From contig CAREUR010000015.1 of the NCBI GenBank assembly GCA_948968885.1, positions 1 to 25,023 on the forward strand: a DNA stretch of 25,023 nucleotides, in the 5' to 3' direction. Both the position numbers and the translations under genes were made by a program. The stretch comes from an uncultured Eubacteriales bacterium (lineage in GTDB: Bacteria > Bacillota > Clostridia > Oscillospirales > Acutalibacteraceae). Shown piece by piece: positions 15,854 through 23,182 of the stretch. Positions within the stretch are counted from its first letter, which is position 1. Each line of letters starts with the position of its first letter. Under the pieces are notes generated by a model, which worked only from the letters and a program-made list of their open reading frames with translations, searched no databases and was not told where the DNA came from.

Positions 15854-16562
15854 TTCTACAATCTCCCTTACAAATATCTTCGAGCCGTGCGATTATACCT
15901 TGCAACTCGGCGGATTTTTCAAAATTTTGAGTAGCCAAAAAGCCATTAAGCTGGTTGCTCAAATCGCGAATCGTCCGCTTAATGGAAAGCCGATTCTCAG
16001 CAGTCAAATCGTCGCCAAGCCGGCCAATATAAGGATAAAGCTCATCGCAACGGCAAAAGCTGGCGTCAAAAAAGACGGACATAACGGTGTAAACCTTGCC
16101 GCAAGAGACCACAGCTTGCTCCGCGACGATTTTAAATTGCTGAGAAGCCAAAAATTCGCGCAACTCCACCTCTCCAGACATAGGTTGCAAAACCAAGTGC
16201 TTAGCGGAGTCTTTAAGCCAGTCAGCGCGCTCAATGATCTGCATAATCAGCTCGCCGCCCATTCCAGCAATGATAATGTCCTCCACCTCGGCAGGAAAAA
16301 CAGCATCAAGCCCGTCAGAAAGCCGAGTTTCAATTTTATCCGCAACGCCATATTTAAAAATGTTGTTTTGGGCGTTCAGCAAAGGCCCCGCACGCAAGTC
16401 CGTCGCAATTGCACGCGGGCAAACCTCGTTCAAAACAAGCCAAATCGCAAGATAAGCATGGTCGGTGCCGACGTCGGCAACAGTAGAGCCCAGCCGAACA
16501 TTTTTTGCGCACAGATAAAGCCGTTCATCCAGACGCAACCGCGTGTTGTGAGCCTTTTTCAT
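15846..16562 (-). CDS. trmK: tRNA (adenine(22)-N(1))-methyltransferase
   Basis: TrmK methylates N1 of adenine 22 in the D-loop region of tRNA. The 238-residue protein has the class I SAM-binding motif VADVGTDHAYLAIWL at about residues 28-42, the acidic motif II AIATDLRAGPL, and the family motif IIIAGMGGELI at about 96-106 followed by LVLQPMSGEVELREFL. A C-terminal helical tail of about 60 residues fits the coiled region of YqfN/TrmK. The start is ATG 16562 with GAGGG eight bases upstream. The gene is translationally coupled to the Nif3-like gene. A candidate promoter is TTGCCG, 17 bases, TATGCT (minus strand, 16621-16593). Confidence 0.93.
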   Translation of the reverse strand: MKKAHNTRLRLDERLYLCAKNVRLGSTVADVGTDHAYLAIWLVLNEVCPRAIATDLRAGPLLNAQNNIFKYGVADKIETRLSDGLDAVFPAEVEDIIIAGMGGELIMQIIERADWLKDSAKHLVLQPMSGEVELREFLASQQFKIVAEQAVVSCGKVYTVMSVFFDASFCRCDELYPYIGRLGDDLTAENRLSIKRTIRDLSNQLNGFLATQNFEKSAELQGIIARLEDICKGDCRND

Positions 16563-16592
16563 ACAACCAACCCTCGCTCAGTGGCATTTCGT

Positions 16593-16621
16593 AGCATAAC
16601 CCAAAATATCAAACCCGGCAA
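16593..16621 (-). promoter_or_regulatory. Candidate promoter of trmK-Nif3
   Basis: On the minus strand, TTGCCG (16621-16616), a 17-base spacer and TATGCT (16598-16593) lie about 30 bases before the trmK start. The match is moderate. The gap to the DUF1858 gene also holds short GC-rich near-repeats of the form GCCGGGyG. Confidence 0.4.
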
Positions 16622-16686
16622 AACAACCGCCCGGCGAAAAACTTGCCCGAGCGGCCGAAAAATTAAAATTAAAAAAGCATTTTGCC

Positions 16687-16908
16687 TTACCGAGGACTCG
16701 CATTGTCGCTAGAACTAAGATGCTCATTAAGCTTCTTAATAAGCGCGTCTGCGTCCGTGCCGTGAACCTCACAAGCTTGCGCCACAGTTTCCCCGCGAGA
16801 AGCCGGACATCCCAAACAATGCATCCCCATCTCCGCAAAATATCTACCAGTAGTCTCATCAGCGTCCAAAACGTCACCAATAAGCGTGTTTCTATCAACA
16901 GTCATCAT
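16687..16908 (-). CDS. DUF1858 redox-disulfide domain protein
   Basis: The product is a 73-residue single-domain protein. The motif GMHCLGCPAS with two cysteines three residues apart is the signature of the DUF1858 family, also called the hybrid-cluster-protein-associated redox disulfide domain. The ordered parts are a short helix at the start (TLIGDVLDADETTGRYFAEM), the CxxC turn, then two helices. ATG 16908 is followed at once by a second ATG at 16905; the GGGGGTC upstream suits either. The in-frame stretch beyond 16908 contains the promoter and is not translated. It may act as a small thiol redox carrier, but no hybrid cluster protein gene is in the window. It has its own promoter at 16949-16977. 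Confidence 0.9.
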   Translation of the reverse strand: MMTVDRNTLIGDVLDADETTGRYFAEMGMHCLGCPASRGETVAQACEVHGTDADALIKKLNEHLSSSDNASPR

Positions 16909-16948
16909 AAGAAGACCCCCTTCATCGATATTATGTGCATCAAATAAT

Positions 16949-16977
16949 ATATTAAACCCGCGAAAATCTCTTGTCAA
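16949..16977 (-). promoter_or_regulatory. Sigma-A promoter of the DUF1858 gene
   Basis: On the minus strand, TTGACA (16977-16972), a 17-base spacer and TAATAT (16954-16949) form a strong promoter. It starts 13 bases after the terminator of the zinc-ribbon gene, so the two genes are separate transcription units. Confidence 0.75.
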
Positions 16978-16984
16978 CAAAAAA

Positions 16985-17022
16985 ATAAAGCTCCCAAAAC
17001 CACAAAAAGTAAGTCAGGGAGC
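16985..17022 (-). terminator. Terminator of the zinc-ribbon gene
   Basis: On the minus strand, GCTCCC (17022-17017) pairs with GGGAGC (16995-16990) around a 21-base loop, followed by TTTATTTTTTT. The stem is only 6 bp, so efficiency is uncertain. Confidence 0.6.
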
Positions 17023-17053
17023 CAAAAGTCAAACAAAAATAAAGAAAATAAAA

Positions 17054-17332
17054 TTATTTCCTTATCTCTTGCTGAGCAAAGCACTCGCTGCAATAAACAG
17101 GGCGGTCTCCGCGCGGTTCAAAAGGAATCCTAGCAACGCCACCGCAAGCAGCACAAGTAGCTTCGTGCATTACGCGGCCTTCTCTAGCAGCGTTTTTACG
17201 TGCATCGCGGCACTCTTTGCATCTTTGTGGCTCGTGAGCGAACCCTTTGCCTGCATAGAATTCCTGCTCGCCGGCGGTAAAAATAAATTTTTCACCACAG
17301 TCCTTACAGATGAGATTTTTGTCTTCGTACAT
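17054..17332 (-). CDS. Zinc-ribbon domain protein (four CxxC motifs)
   Basis: The 92-residue product has four CxxC pairs: CKDC at about residues 9-12, CKEC at 38-41, CAAC at 60-63 and CSEC at 80-83. They form two zinc ribbons. The first half, ending FTAGEQEFYAGKGFAHEPQRCKECR, is the well-known small zinc-ribbon family found in many bacteria; the second half is a repeat-like extension ending PVYCSECF. No enzymatic motif is present, and the role may be nucleic-acid or protein binding. The start is ATG 17332 with GAGGT upstream. It lies 29 bases after an atypical tRNA-like gene on the same strand, with no clear promoter between them, so it may be read from the same transcript. Confidence 0.88.
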   Translation of the reverse strand: MYEDKNLICKDCGEKFIFTAGEQEFYAGKGFAHEPQRCKECRDARKNAAREGRVMHEATCAACGGVARIPFEPRGDRPVYCSECFAQQEIRK

Positions 17333-17361
17333 TAAAATACCTCGCTTTGGATAAAAATATT

Positions 17362-17439
17362 TGCCCCCGGACGGACTTGCACCGACACCTTTGATAATAC
17401 TGAAACAACCAACGCTCTCCTAACCTAAGCTACATGGGC
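17362..17439 (-). tRNA. Aberrant tRNA-like gene, anticodon not assignable
   Basis: Read on the minus strand, 78 bases fold as a tRNA. The acceptor stem GCCCATG pairs with CGGGGGC (one mismatch, one G-U). The D arm is GCTT with GAGC around a GG-containing loop. The T arm is GTCGG with CCGTC (one mismatch) around TGCAAGT, where tRNAs normally have TTCRA. The anticodon stem is TTGGT with ATCAA, but its loop is 12 bases instead of 7. A 7-base loop giving UUC (Glu) is possible only with a poor stem. No CCA is encoded. It could be a decayed tRNA, a tRNA-like regulatory RNA, or an unusual tRNA. Confidence 0.6.
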
Positions 17440-17745
17440 ACATCGCCAAAGAACGGCAAAGAATAATACAACAATAGTATATTCCAAAAAAGAAAAAAGT
17501 TATAATCAAAAAGAGAAAATAAAAATCGCCAAATTTTGCAAATTACGTTGATTTATAACCAAATCCAATATCAATATTACACCATTATTTTTTTATTGTC
17601 AATAAAAAAACGCAAAAAATATTGCGAGAATTATCTCAAATATGAACTAAAATTAGAAAATATAACAATATATAGAAAAACATGGAAATTTTTTGTAGAT
17701 TTGCACGGCGAAAATAGCGTGGATAGTGTACAATAACGCGCGCGT

Positions 17746-17774
17746 TTGCAGCAAGATTTTTTATGTGATAAAAT
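17746..17774 (+). promoter_or_regulatory. Candidate promoter of mtnN
   Basis: TTGCAG (17746-17751), a 17-base spacer and TAAAAT (17769-17774) sit about 30 bases before the mtnN start. The rest of the 17440-17745 gap is very AT-rich, with a 66-codon open frame from 17536 that lacks a ribosome site and looks like chance. Confidence 0.5.
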
Positions 17775-17805
17775 GAAAGCATCGTAAAAGGGGGGCAAGC
17801 TAGGA

Positions 17806-18492
17806 ATGATCGGGATAATCGGCGCAATGCAAATAGAGGTCGAAAATATAATAGAACTCATGAATGCGGCAGAAATCGAGACTTTTGCGCATATAAAATT
17901 CTATAAAGGAAAAATAAATGGCTCAAATTGCGTAGTATCGGTGTGCGCGCCGGGCAAAGTCAATGCCGCAGTCTGCGCGCAGTTGATGATAACAAAGTAC
18001 AACACCGAAGTGATTATAAACGTAGGTGTAGCGGGCTCTTTGGAGGCCGATATAAAAATCGGAGACGTAGTGGTGGCCGATTCCGTTGTGCAGCATGACG
18101 TGGATACCACTGCCGTGGGCGACGAGCGCGGGTTTATCTCCGGCCTAGGGCTAGTGAAAATCCTCTGCGCAAAGGACGTTACCGAAAAAATAAAATCCGC
18201 TGCCGCGCAGCTAAACGAGCATTCCCACGAGGGATGCATTGCAACGGGGGACCAGTTTATTTTTAATAAAGAAAAATTGCAAGACATAAAAAATACATTT
18301 AAAGCAGTGACGTGCGAGATGGAATCTGGCAGCATAGGCCAGGTTTGCGCTATGAATAATGTAAAATTCTCGGTTCTAAAGGTGATCTCGGACAATGCAG
18401 ACGATGCAAGCCGCATGGATTATGAAAGGTTTAAGATTTTAGCCGCACAAAAAATTTCCAAAATAATTGTAAAAGCGATTTTTTCTTTTTAA
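17806..18492 (+). CDS. mtnN: 5'-methylthioadenosine/S-adenosylhomocysteine nucleosidase
   Basis: MtnN hydrolyses methylthioadenosine and S-adenosylhomocysteine to adenine and the thioribose, and so recycles by-products of SAM use. The 228-residue protein starts at ATG 17806 with AGGGGGG upstream. The N-terminal MIGIIGAMQIEVE carries the catalytic Glu (E11, equal to E12 in E. coli). NVGVAGSL and GDVVVAD are the phosphate- and ribose-side loops, ATGDQFI follows, and CEMESGSIGQ and ISDNADD hold the ribose-binding Glu and the catalytic Asp. Length and motif order are normal. It stands alone, with its own promoter and no partner gene. Confidence 0.95.
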   Translation: MIGIIGAMQIEVENIIELMNAAEIETFAHIKFYKGKINGSNCVVSVCAPGKVNAAVCAQLMITKYNTEVIINVGVAGSLEADIKIGDVVVADSVVQHDVDTTAVGDERGFISGLGLVKILCAKDVTEKIKSAAAQLNEHSHEGCIATGDQFIFNKEKLQDIKNTFKAVTCEMESGSIGQVCAMNNVKFSVLKVISDNADDASRMDYERFKILAAQKISKIIVKAIFSF

Positions 18493-18554
18493 GAAATATG
18501 TCAAAATAAATTAAATTATGCAGATTTTTATATTTTATCATCAAACAAGATTAA

Positions 18555-18585
18555 TATTTTCAACATATTCAACAAAGTTTTAAAC
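18555..18585 (+). repeat. 31-bp direct repeat, copy 1
   Basis: This 31-base unit (starting TATTTTCAACATATTC and ending GTTTTAAAC) is identical to 18686-18716. The two copies start 131 bases apart in an AT-rich gap between mtnN and sigF, about 335 bases long, that has no other gene. Confidence 0.9.
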
Positions 18586-18685
18586 AAAAAACTAAAATGC
18601 TTGTTTTTCAAGGGATTTTGTGATTTAATTTTCTAAAAAAGAATTTTTTGTCGATTTTGAGTATATAAAAAATTAAAGCGATGAT

Positions 18686-18716
18686 TATTTTCAACATATT
18701 CAACAAAGTTTTAAAC
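18686..18716 (+). repeat. 31-bp direct repeat, copy 2
   Basis: This is the exact second copy of the repeat at 18555-18585. The 100 bases between the copies are AT-rich and show no ORF. Two copies at this distance do not form a CRISPR array. Confidence 0.9.
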
Positions 18717-18827
18717 CGATGTGCTAGATTCAGGAATTCGCCCTTGTTAAACTTATGTAGGAAAATGTCTAATTTTCACATATGGAAAAATAATTATTCT
18801 AAAAACGAAAAATAAAACGACGGAGAG

Positions 18828-19484
18828 TCAGCTGCTAAGTTGAACCCTCAGATTACTCAAAATGGCGCGTTCTCGGCGCGAAACCTGCACCTGAGTCATG
18901 CCTAAAATTTTTGCCGTTTGAGTTTGCGTCTGGTTTTTGAAGAATCGCAGCAAAATTAAGGACCGATCCTTTTCGTTAAGATCGCTCACAACCTGCTTCA
19001 GCGCGATTATTTCGGCCAACTTTTCATCTGGGGAGTCGGTTGGAATGTCGATTTGGTGCTGACCGTTTTCGTCGTCGGCAGTGAGGGAAATCGGAGCACG
19101 AGAGACCTCCAAAGCCTGCGCTGCAACGGGTGGTTCAACGTTCAAAGCAAGCGCTAACTCACTGATGGTCGGTTCTCGGGCGTTTTTGGTAGCGAATTCG
19201 TTAATGAAGCGGCTGGCCTTTAACGAAAGCTCCTTAAGGCTCCTGCCGACCTTGATGGCGCCACCGTCGCGAAAGAGCCGCTTGATCTCTCCCAGAATCA
19301 CGGGGACGGCATAGGTCGAGAATTTAACCCCGCGCGAAGAGTCAAAAGCGTCGACAGCCTTGATCAGCCCTAAGCATCCGGCCTGAAAAAGATCGTCGTA
19401 TTCGATTCCGCGGCCCTTGAACTTTTTGGCAAGAGCATGCACGAGCCCGATGTTCTGGCTGATGACTTGTCCGCGGCTATCCAT
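18828..19484 (-). CDS. sigF: RNA polymerase sporulation sigma factor SigF
   Basis: Sigma F is the first forespore-specific sigma factor. The 218-residue protein starts at ATG 19484, which overlaps the spoIIAB stop by eight bases (ATGGATAG), the usual coupling in this operon. Region 2 is DLFQAGCLGLIKAVDAFDSSRGVKFSTYAVPVILGEIKR at about residues 32-70, with the aromatic -10 melting segment. Region 3 is about 85-140, and region 4 has the helix-turn-helix TQTQTAKILGMTQVQVSRRERAIL near 190-212. Placement after spoIIAB separates it from SigG and SigB. Confidence 0.95.
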   Translation of the reverse strand: MDSRGQVISQNIGLVHALAKKFKGRGIEYDDLFQAGCLGLIKAVDAFDSSRGVKFSTYAVPVILGEIKRLFRDGGAIKVGRSLKELSLKASRFINEFATKNAREPTISELALALNVEPPVAAQALEVSRAPISLTADDENGQHQIDIPTDSPDEKLAEIIALKQVVSDLNEKDRSLILLRFFKNQTQTQTAKILGMTQVQVSRRERAILSNLRVQLSS

Positions 19485-19923
19485 TTTTGGCGACTCGGGG
19501 AATGATGTTCTTGGTGAGCGTAATCGTCGTCCCGCGGCCAACTTTAGATATAACCTTGATGTTATCCATAAAACTTTGCATCACGGCAAATCCCAGTCCA
19601 GCGCGCTCGGCGCCGCCAGTAGTATACAGAGGCTCCATGGCTTGGCTGATATTCTCGATTCCGCAGCCCTTATCGCGAATCCGGATGGTAACCTGGCCGT
19701 TGTCGAAGATCTTGACCGATATGTAAATGTAGCCCAGGCCGTGCTTGTAGGCGTGCACGATGCAGTTAGTGACGGCCTCGGAGATGGCTGTCTTAATGTC
19801 TGCGATCTCCGATATAGTCGGGTCGAGCTGTGCAACGAAGGCTGCAACAGTAGCTCTGGCGAAGCTTTCGTTCGCGGACTTGCTGATAAATTCAAATTTC
19901 ATCTCGTTTTTCAACTGTGCCAT
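19477..19923 (-). CDS. spoIIAB: Anti-sigma F factor (serine kinase)
   Basis: SpoIIAB binds and holds sigma F, and phosphorylates SpoIIAA. The 148-residue protein has the GHKL ATPase motifs: N box EAVTNCIVHAYKHG at about residues 46-59, G1 box IRDKGCGIENI at about 82-92, and G2-like AGLGFAVMQSFMD at about 107-119. The start is ATG 19923, one base after the spoIIAA stop, with AAGGAGAAG inside the end of spoIIAA. The lid region between the G1 and G2 boxes has EPLYTTGGAER, as in the family. Length is normal. Confidence 0.95.
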   Translation of the reverse strand: MAQLKNEMKFEFISKSANESFARATVAAFVAQLDPTISEIADIKTAISEAVTNCIVHAYKHGLGYIYISVKIFDNGQVTIRIRDKGCGIENISQAMEPLYTTGGAERAGLGFAVMQSFMDNIKVISKVGRGTTITLTKNIIPRVAKNG

Positions 19924-19924
19924 T

Positions 19925-20245
19925 TTAAACTTCTCCTTCTTTTATGACGCCCAGAGCCAAAAGTCCGGACATTTTAATCAGCCGCTTAAGGTGTGCCGGG
20001 ACGTTTACAACAGAAACAGAGCCATTCAGCGTCTGCATAATGCGGTAGCGGCCCATGATGAGGCCCACGCCGGAGCTGTCCATAAATTGAACCTGCGAAA
20101 AATCCAGATTTAAAAGGCTTGGACGAATCTCCTGCACGTAAGCATCAATCTGTTCTCGCACATCCCGAGCGGTGTGATGGTCGATATCCCCCGTAATGAA
20201 GGCCGTTGCGGTATCGGCATCCCTTGCGATTTTCACTTCTATCAC
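19925..20245 (-). CDS. spoIIAA: Anti-sigma F factor antagonist
   Basis: SpoIIAA is the STAS-domain protein that, when unphosphorylated, frees sigma F from SpoIIAB. Numbered from GTG 20245, the phosphorylated serine lies in FMDSSGVGLI at S57 or S58 (S58 in Bacillus). The product is 106 residues, about ten shorter than the Bacillus protein. I chose GTG 20245 because AGGGGTG lies nine bases upstream; the GTG at 20257 is immediately after that site, and the open frame to 20311 has no signals. The strand GDIDHHTARDVREQID is the usual STAS opening. A sporulation promoter for the operon is expected in the 95 bases before the start, but I do not see a convincing sigma-H match there. Confidence 0.93.
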   Translation of the reverse strand: MIEVKIARDADTATAFITGDIDHHTARDVREQIDAYVQEIRPSLLNLDFSQVQFMDSSGVGLIMGRYRIMQTLNGSVSVVNVPAHLKRLIKMSGLLALGVIKEGEV

Positions 20246-20340
20246 GATTTTGCTCACCCCTGAGTCAAAAATAAAAATTCTTGCCCCAATGATACGCCAC
20301 TTATTTGGCAAAACAACGCAAAAAATGCGATAAAAAATTT

Positions 20341-21648
20341 TTAATGATCCCGCAAAAACGACAAAAACATCGGGCGGATTTGCGAAGCCAGGTATAATGA
20401 TCCAAACACCAAAATGGCAGTGTCCGAAGGCCGCTCAGAAGCCATTTTAAAAGCGATCTCAACAGCGTTATTTAGGTCTGTAGCTACAACGCTGGGCTTA
20501 TTTAATTGTTTGACGATTAAATTGTGCAACTCAGACTTATCCATCGCACGGGGGTTATCTGGCTGCACAACGATGAATTCCGCAACATGAGGTGAGATAA
20601 TCCTCAAAACATTGCAGATATCTTTATCTTTAAGCATACCAACAATAGCAATGATGCGCCTTTTACCCAAATATAAATTTAGAGAATCGGCCAAAACAGA
20701 GGCACCACCTGGGTTGTGAGCACCATCCAGAATAATAAGCGGCTCATGCGAGAGAACCTCGAACCTGGCGGGAAATTTAGCGTTATAAAGCCCATCCTTG
20801 ACGGCTTGAGGAGGAATCGTAAAACCGCCGCAACGGTTGAGCTCACTGGCAACCGTAATGGCTGTAATCGCGTTATAAACCTGGTGCGGCCCCAACAGAT
20901 TAACCTTAAAAGCCTTGCTCATGTAGTCAAAGCTCGTCCTGGAGGCAATGGTTGACCTCACGTTAGATAGGCTGGCTAAATCCGGGGTCAAAACTTTATT
21001 TTTAAGCCTCGCCGCGGCCGCTTTAATCACGCAGAGTGCCTGAGAATCTTGCTTTGGGTACAAAACCAAAGTCCCGTTGTGCTTGAGGATCCCGGCTTTT
21101 TCTGTGGCAATTTGAGAAATGCTCTCGCCCAAAATATTCGTATGGTCATAAGAAATAGACGTAATGACGGAGCAGACAACGTTTTCAACAACGTTAGTTG
21201 CGTCCAACCTGCCGCCTAATCCGGTTTCTAGCACTACGATGTCGCAATTCTCCCGTGAAAACCAGAATATCGCGATGGCTGTAATTAATTCAAATTGAGT
21301 TAAATTTATACCATTTTTTGGCATTTTTCTCACAAACGGCATGATATACTCAAAAACATCCACGAAATCTTTTTCCGAAATCATGGCTCCGTCTATTTGG
21401 AGCTGCTCGCGAAAGTCCAGAACAAAAGGCGAAATGAACAAACCCGTTTTGAGTCCGGCAGCATTCAAAATAGAGGAGACGAAAGTGCAGACAGAGCCCT
21501 TGCCGTTGGTGCCGGCGATATGGACGAACTTTAAATTTTTTTGTGGACAAGAAAGCATCTCGAGCAAAACTTGGATTCGCTCGAGACCCGGCCTAATGCC
21601 AAACTTAGAAAGAGAGTTGATATAACTCAAAGCTTGCCGATACGTCAT
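20341..21648 (-). CDS. folC: Folylpolyglutamate synthase / dihydrofolate synthase
   Basis: FolC adds glutamates to folates and, in many bacteria, also joins glutamate to dihydropteroate. From ATG 21648 the product is 435 residues. The P-loop is GTNGKGS at 46-52, and the Mur-ligase family residues follow: FISPFVLDFREQ, the catalytic ETGLGGRLDATN, ISYDHTNILG with the metal-binding His, and EKAGIL. The C-terminal domain has ILDGAHNPGGA. MTYRQALSYINSLSKFG is the standard start of the family; a GTG at 21660 is also in frame and adds four residues. It has its own promoter and reads toward the spoIIA operon. Confidence 0.95.
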   Translation of the reverse strand: MTYRQALSYINSLSKFGIRPGLERIQVLLEMLSCPQKNLKFVHIAGTNGKGSVCTFVSSILNAAGLKTGLFISPFVLDFREQLQIDGAMISEKDFVDVFEYIMPFVRKMPKNGINLTQFELITAIAIFWFSRENCDIVVLETGLGGRLDATNVVENVVCSVITSISYDHTNILGESISQIATEKAGILKHNGTLVLYPKQDSQALCVIKAAAARLKNKVLTPDLASLSNVRSTIASRTSFDYMSKAFKVNLLGPHQVYNAITAITVASELNRCGGFTIPPQAVKDGLYNAKFPARFEVLSHEPLIILDGAHNPGGASVLADSLNLYLGKRRIIAIVGMLKDKDICNVLRIISPHVAEFIVVQPDNPRAMDKSELHNLIVKQLNKPSVVATDLNNAVEIAFKMASERPSDTAILVFGSLYLASQIRPMFLSFLRDH

Positions 21649-21692
21649 GCCAAAACTCACTCACAGACTACGTTATGTATTATTTGTATAAA

Positions 21693-21721
21693 ATGATATA
21701 ACAGAACCTCGAGGATGTCAA
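21693..21721 (-). promoter_or_regulatory. Sigma-A promoter of folC
   Basis: On the minus strand, TTGACA (21721-21716), a 17-base spacer and TATCAT (21698-21693) lie about 45 bases before the folC start. Confidence 0.7.
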
Positions 21722-21840
21722 AAGAGCCCTACGGCGGGCGTCAAACCATAAATGTAAAAAACTGGTTTAAATTTTTATACAAAATTCTTGTAAAAAAGGC
21801 AAAATAATGATATCATACTAATTAAGTTTTGACCTGCCTT

Positions 21841-21869
21841 TTGACGATCGAAAAATTTTTATTTAAAAT
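21841..21869 (+). promoter_or_regulatory. Sigma-A promoter of trpS
   Basis: TTGACG (21841-21846), a 17-base spacer and TAAAAT (21864-21869) predict a transcript start near 21876, giving a leader of about 207 bases before trpS. Confidence 0.65.
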
Positions 21870-21875
21870 TTAACT

Positions 21876-22082
21876 TGCAACCTAGATGAAATTTTAGCAT
21901 TAATTATAGAATATTTATCGATGTTTAACATTTATATATTTAATAATTTGAGCGATTTGGATTGGGCGAAATTTGGCGGTTCATTTGAGCGGTAATGACG
22001 GCGTTCGTGCTGAGTGTACCGCGTTCGAGCTTTGACTTGAGGTAAACTTCTTTTTGAGTGTGAATAAAAAAGGAGGAATTTT
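21876..22082 (+). promoter_or_regulatory. Long structured leader of trpS with repeated GCGTTC motifs
   Basis: The last 100 bases of the leader are repetitive. GCGGTA at 21989-21994 pairs with TACCGC at 22017-22022. GCGTTCGTGC (22001-22010) and GCGTTCGAGC (22021-22030) are near-identical, and GCGGTTC at 21976-21982 is a third variant. GAGTGTACCGCG at 22012-22023 resembles the T-box core GGGTGGNACCGCG but is one G short, and no CCC partner or terminator hairpin follows. It may be a diverged T-box or another RNA regulator. Confidence 0.45.
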
Positions 22083-23081
22083 ATGGAAGAATCCGCAAAA
22101 ACGTTATTTAGCGCCATCCAGCCCAGCGGGATAATCACTATTGGGAACTATTTTGGCGCGATAAAAAATTGGGTAGAGCTGCAGGACGACTACAATTGCA
22201 TGTTTGCGTTGGCGGATTTGCACGCTATAACGGTGTTTCAGCGGCCAGAGAACTTGAAAAAAAACACGTTGGAGGCCTACGCATTGCTGCTGGCTTGCGG
22301 AATTGATGCGGAGAAGAGCTTGTTTTTTATACAAAGTCAGGTGAATACGCATTCGCAGTTGGCGTGGATTCTGGATTGTTATACTCAGTTTGGCGAGCTG
22401 TCGCGGATGACGCAGTTTAAGGATAAGTCTACAAAGCATTCGGATAACATAAATTGCGGATTGTTTGCGTATCCGGTGCTGATGGTCGCAGATATATTGC
22501 TGTATCAGGTGGATATGGTGCCTATCGGACTAGACCAGAAGCAGCATCTGGAGCTAACTCGCACGGTGGCGGAACGGTTTAATTTTTTGTATGGCGAGAC
22601 CTTCAAAATAACCGAAGCGTACATCCCGAAAAACGGCTCCAAGATAATGTCTTTGCAGGATCCCAGCCGAAAAATGTCGAAGTCTGACGAAAACCTGAAC
22701 GCCTGGGTGGCCATTCTGGACAGCAAAGACGAGGTTATTAAGAAGTTCAAGCGCGCTGTGACGGACTCGGACTCGTGCGTGCGCTATGACGACAAGGCAA
22801 AGCCTGGAATAAGCAATTTGATGACGATTTATTCGTGCGCGACGGGCAAGAGCTTTGACGAGATTGAGAAGGAGTTTGACGGTGTGGGCTATGGCAAATT
22901 TAAAGAGGCCATTGGCGAGTGCATTGCAGATAAGTTTGCCCCGGTTCAGAGGCGGTTTAACGAGCTTATAAAAGACAGGGAATATTTAGAAAAATGCTAC
23001 AGAAAGGGCGCCAAAGAGGCGTTCGAAATCTCGAACAAAACACTGAATGAAGTAATGAAAAAAATTGGTTTCGTCCAGTAA
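22083..23081 (+). CDS. trpS: Tryptophan--tRNA ligase
   Basis: TrpS charges tRNA-Trp. The 332-residue protein starts at ATG 22083 after AAGGAGG, an ideal site. The class I signatures are present: the HIGH-type motif within QPSGIITIGNY at 13-23, and KMSKS at 197-201 in SRKMSKSDEN. MVPIGLDQKQHLELTR at about 145-160 is the family segment around the ATP and Trp site. Length is normal for the short bacterial form. It stands alone behind a long leader, so control by tryptophan level is likely but not shown. Confidence 0.96.
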   Translation: MEESAKTLFSAIQPSGIITIGNYFGAIKNWVELQDDYNCMFALADLHAITVFQRPENLKKNTLEAYALLLACGIDAEKSLFFIQSQVNTHSQLAWILDCYTQFGELSRMTQFKDKSTKHSDNINCGLFAYPVLMVADILLYQVDMVPIGLDQKQHLELTRTVAERFNFLYGETFKITEAYIPKNGSKIMSLQDPSRKMSKSDENLNAWVAILDSKDEVIKKFKRAVTDSDSCVRYDDKAKPGISNLMTIYSCATGKSFDEIEKEFDGVGYGKFKEAIGECIADKFAPVQRRFNELIKDREYLEKCYRKGAKEAFEISNKTLNEVMKKIGFVQ

Positions 23082-23122
23082 ACGACCGTGACATATAGAT
23101 CGCCGGCAATTGGCAAAAAAAT

Positions 23123-23157
23123 AAACCCTCGATTACAGCCCTTGTAACCGGGGGTTT
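23123..23157. terminator. Bidirectional terminator between trpS and the Nif11-type gene
   Basis: A 15-bp stem with one mismatch and one wobble pair (23123-23137 with 23143-23157, loop of five) serves convergent genes. On the plus strand it ends in TTTT; on the minus strand it is followed by TTTATTTTTTT. Confidence 0.85.
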
Positions 23158-23182
23158 TGCGATTCTGTCTGAAGATATTGGC

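Noticed and set aside
15699..16712. A 337-codon plus-strand open frame across Nif3, trmK and the gap beyond
   Set aside because: It is antisense to two recognised genes, crosses their boundary and has no ribosome site or recognisable domain.
17536..17736. A 66-codon AT-rich open frame in the gap before mtnN
   Set aside because: It starts at TTG with no ribosome site, and its Ile-, Tyr-, Lys-rich translation is what random AT-rich DNA gives.
18555..18716. CRISPR array
   Set aside because: There are only two repeat copies, the interval between them is 100 bases rather than 30-40, and no cas genes are present.
18733..18745. GGAATTCGCCCTT, which matches the insert junction of common TA-cloning vectors
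   Set aside because: The flanking bases do not match those vectors and no mirror junction is seen, so chance is the simplest reading. A read-level check of this spot would still be reasonable.
21980..22030. Canonical T-box riboswitch before trpS
   Set aside because: The core lacks one G of the UGGN bulge, no complementary CCC segment follows, and no terminator hairpin lies before trpS. It is kept as a finding about an unusual leader only.
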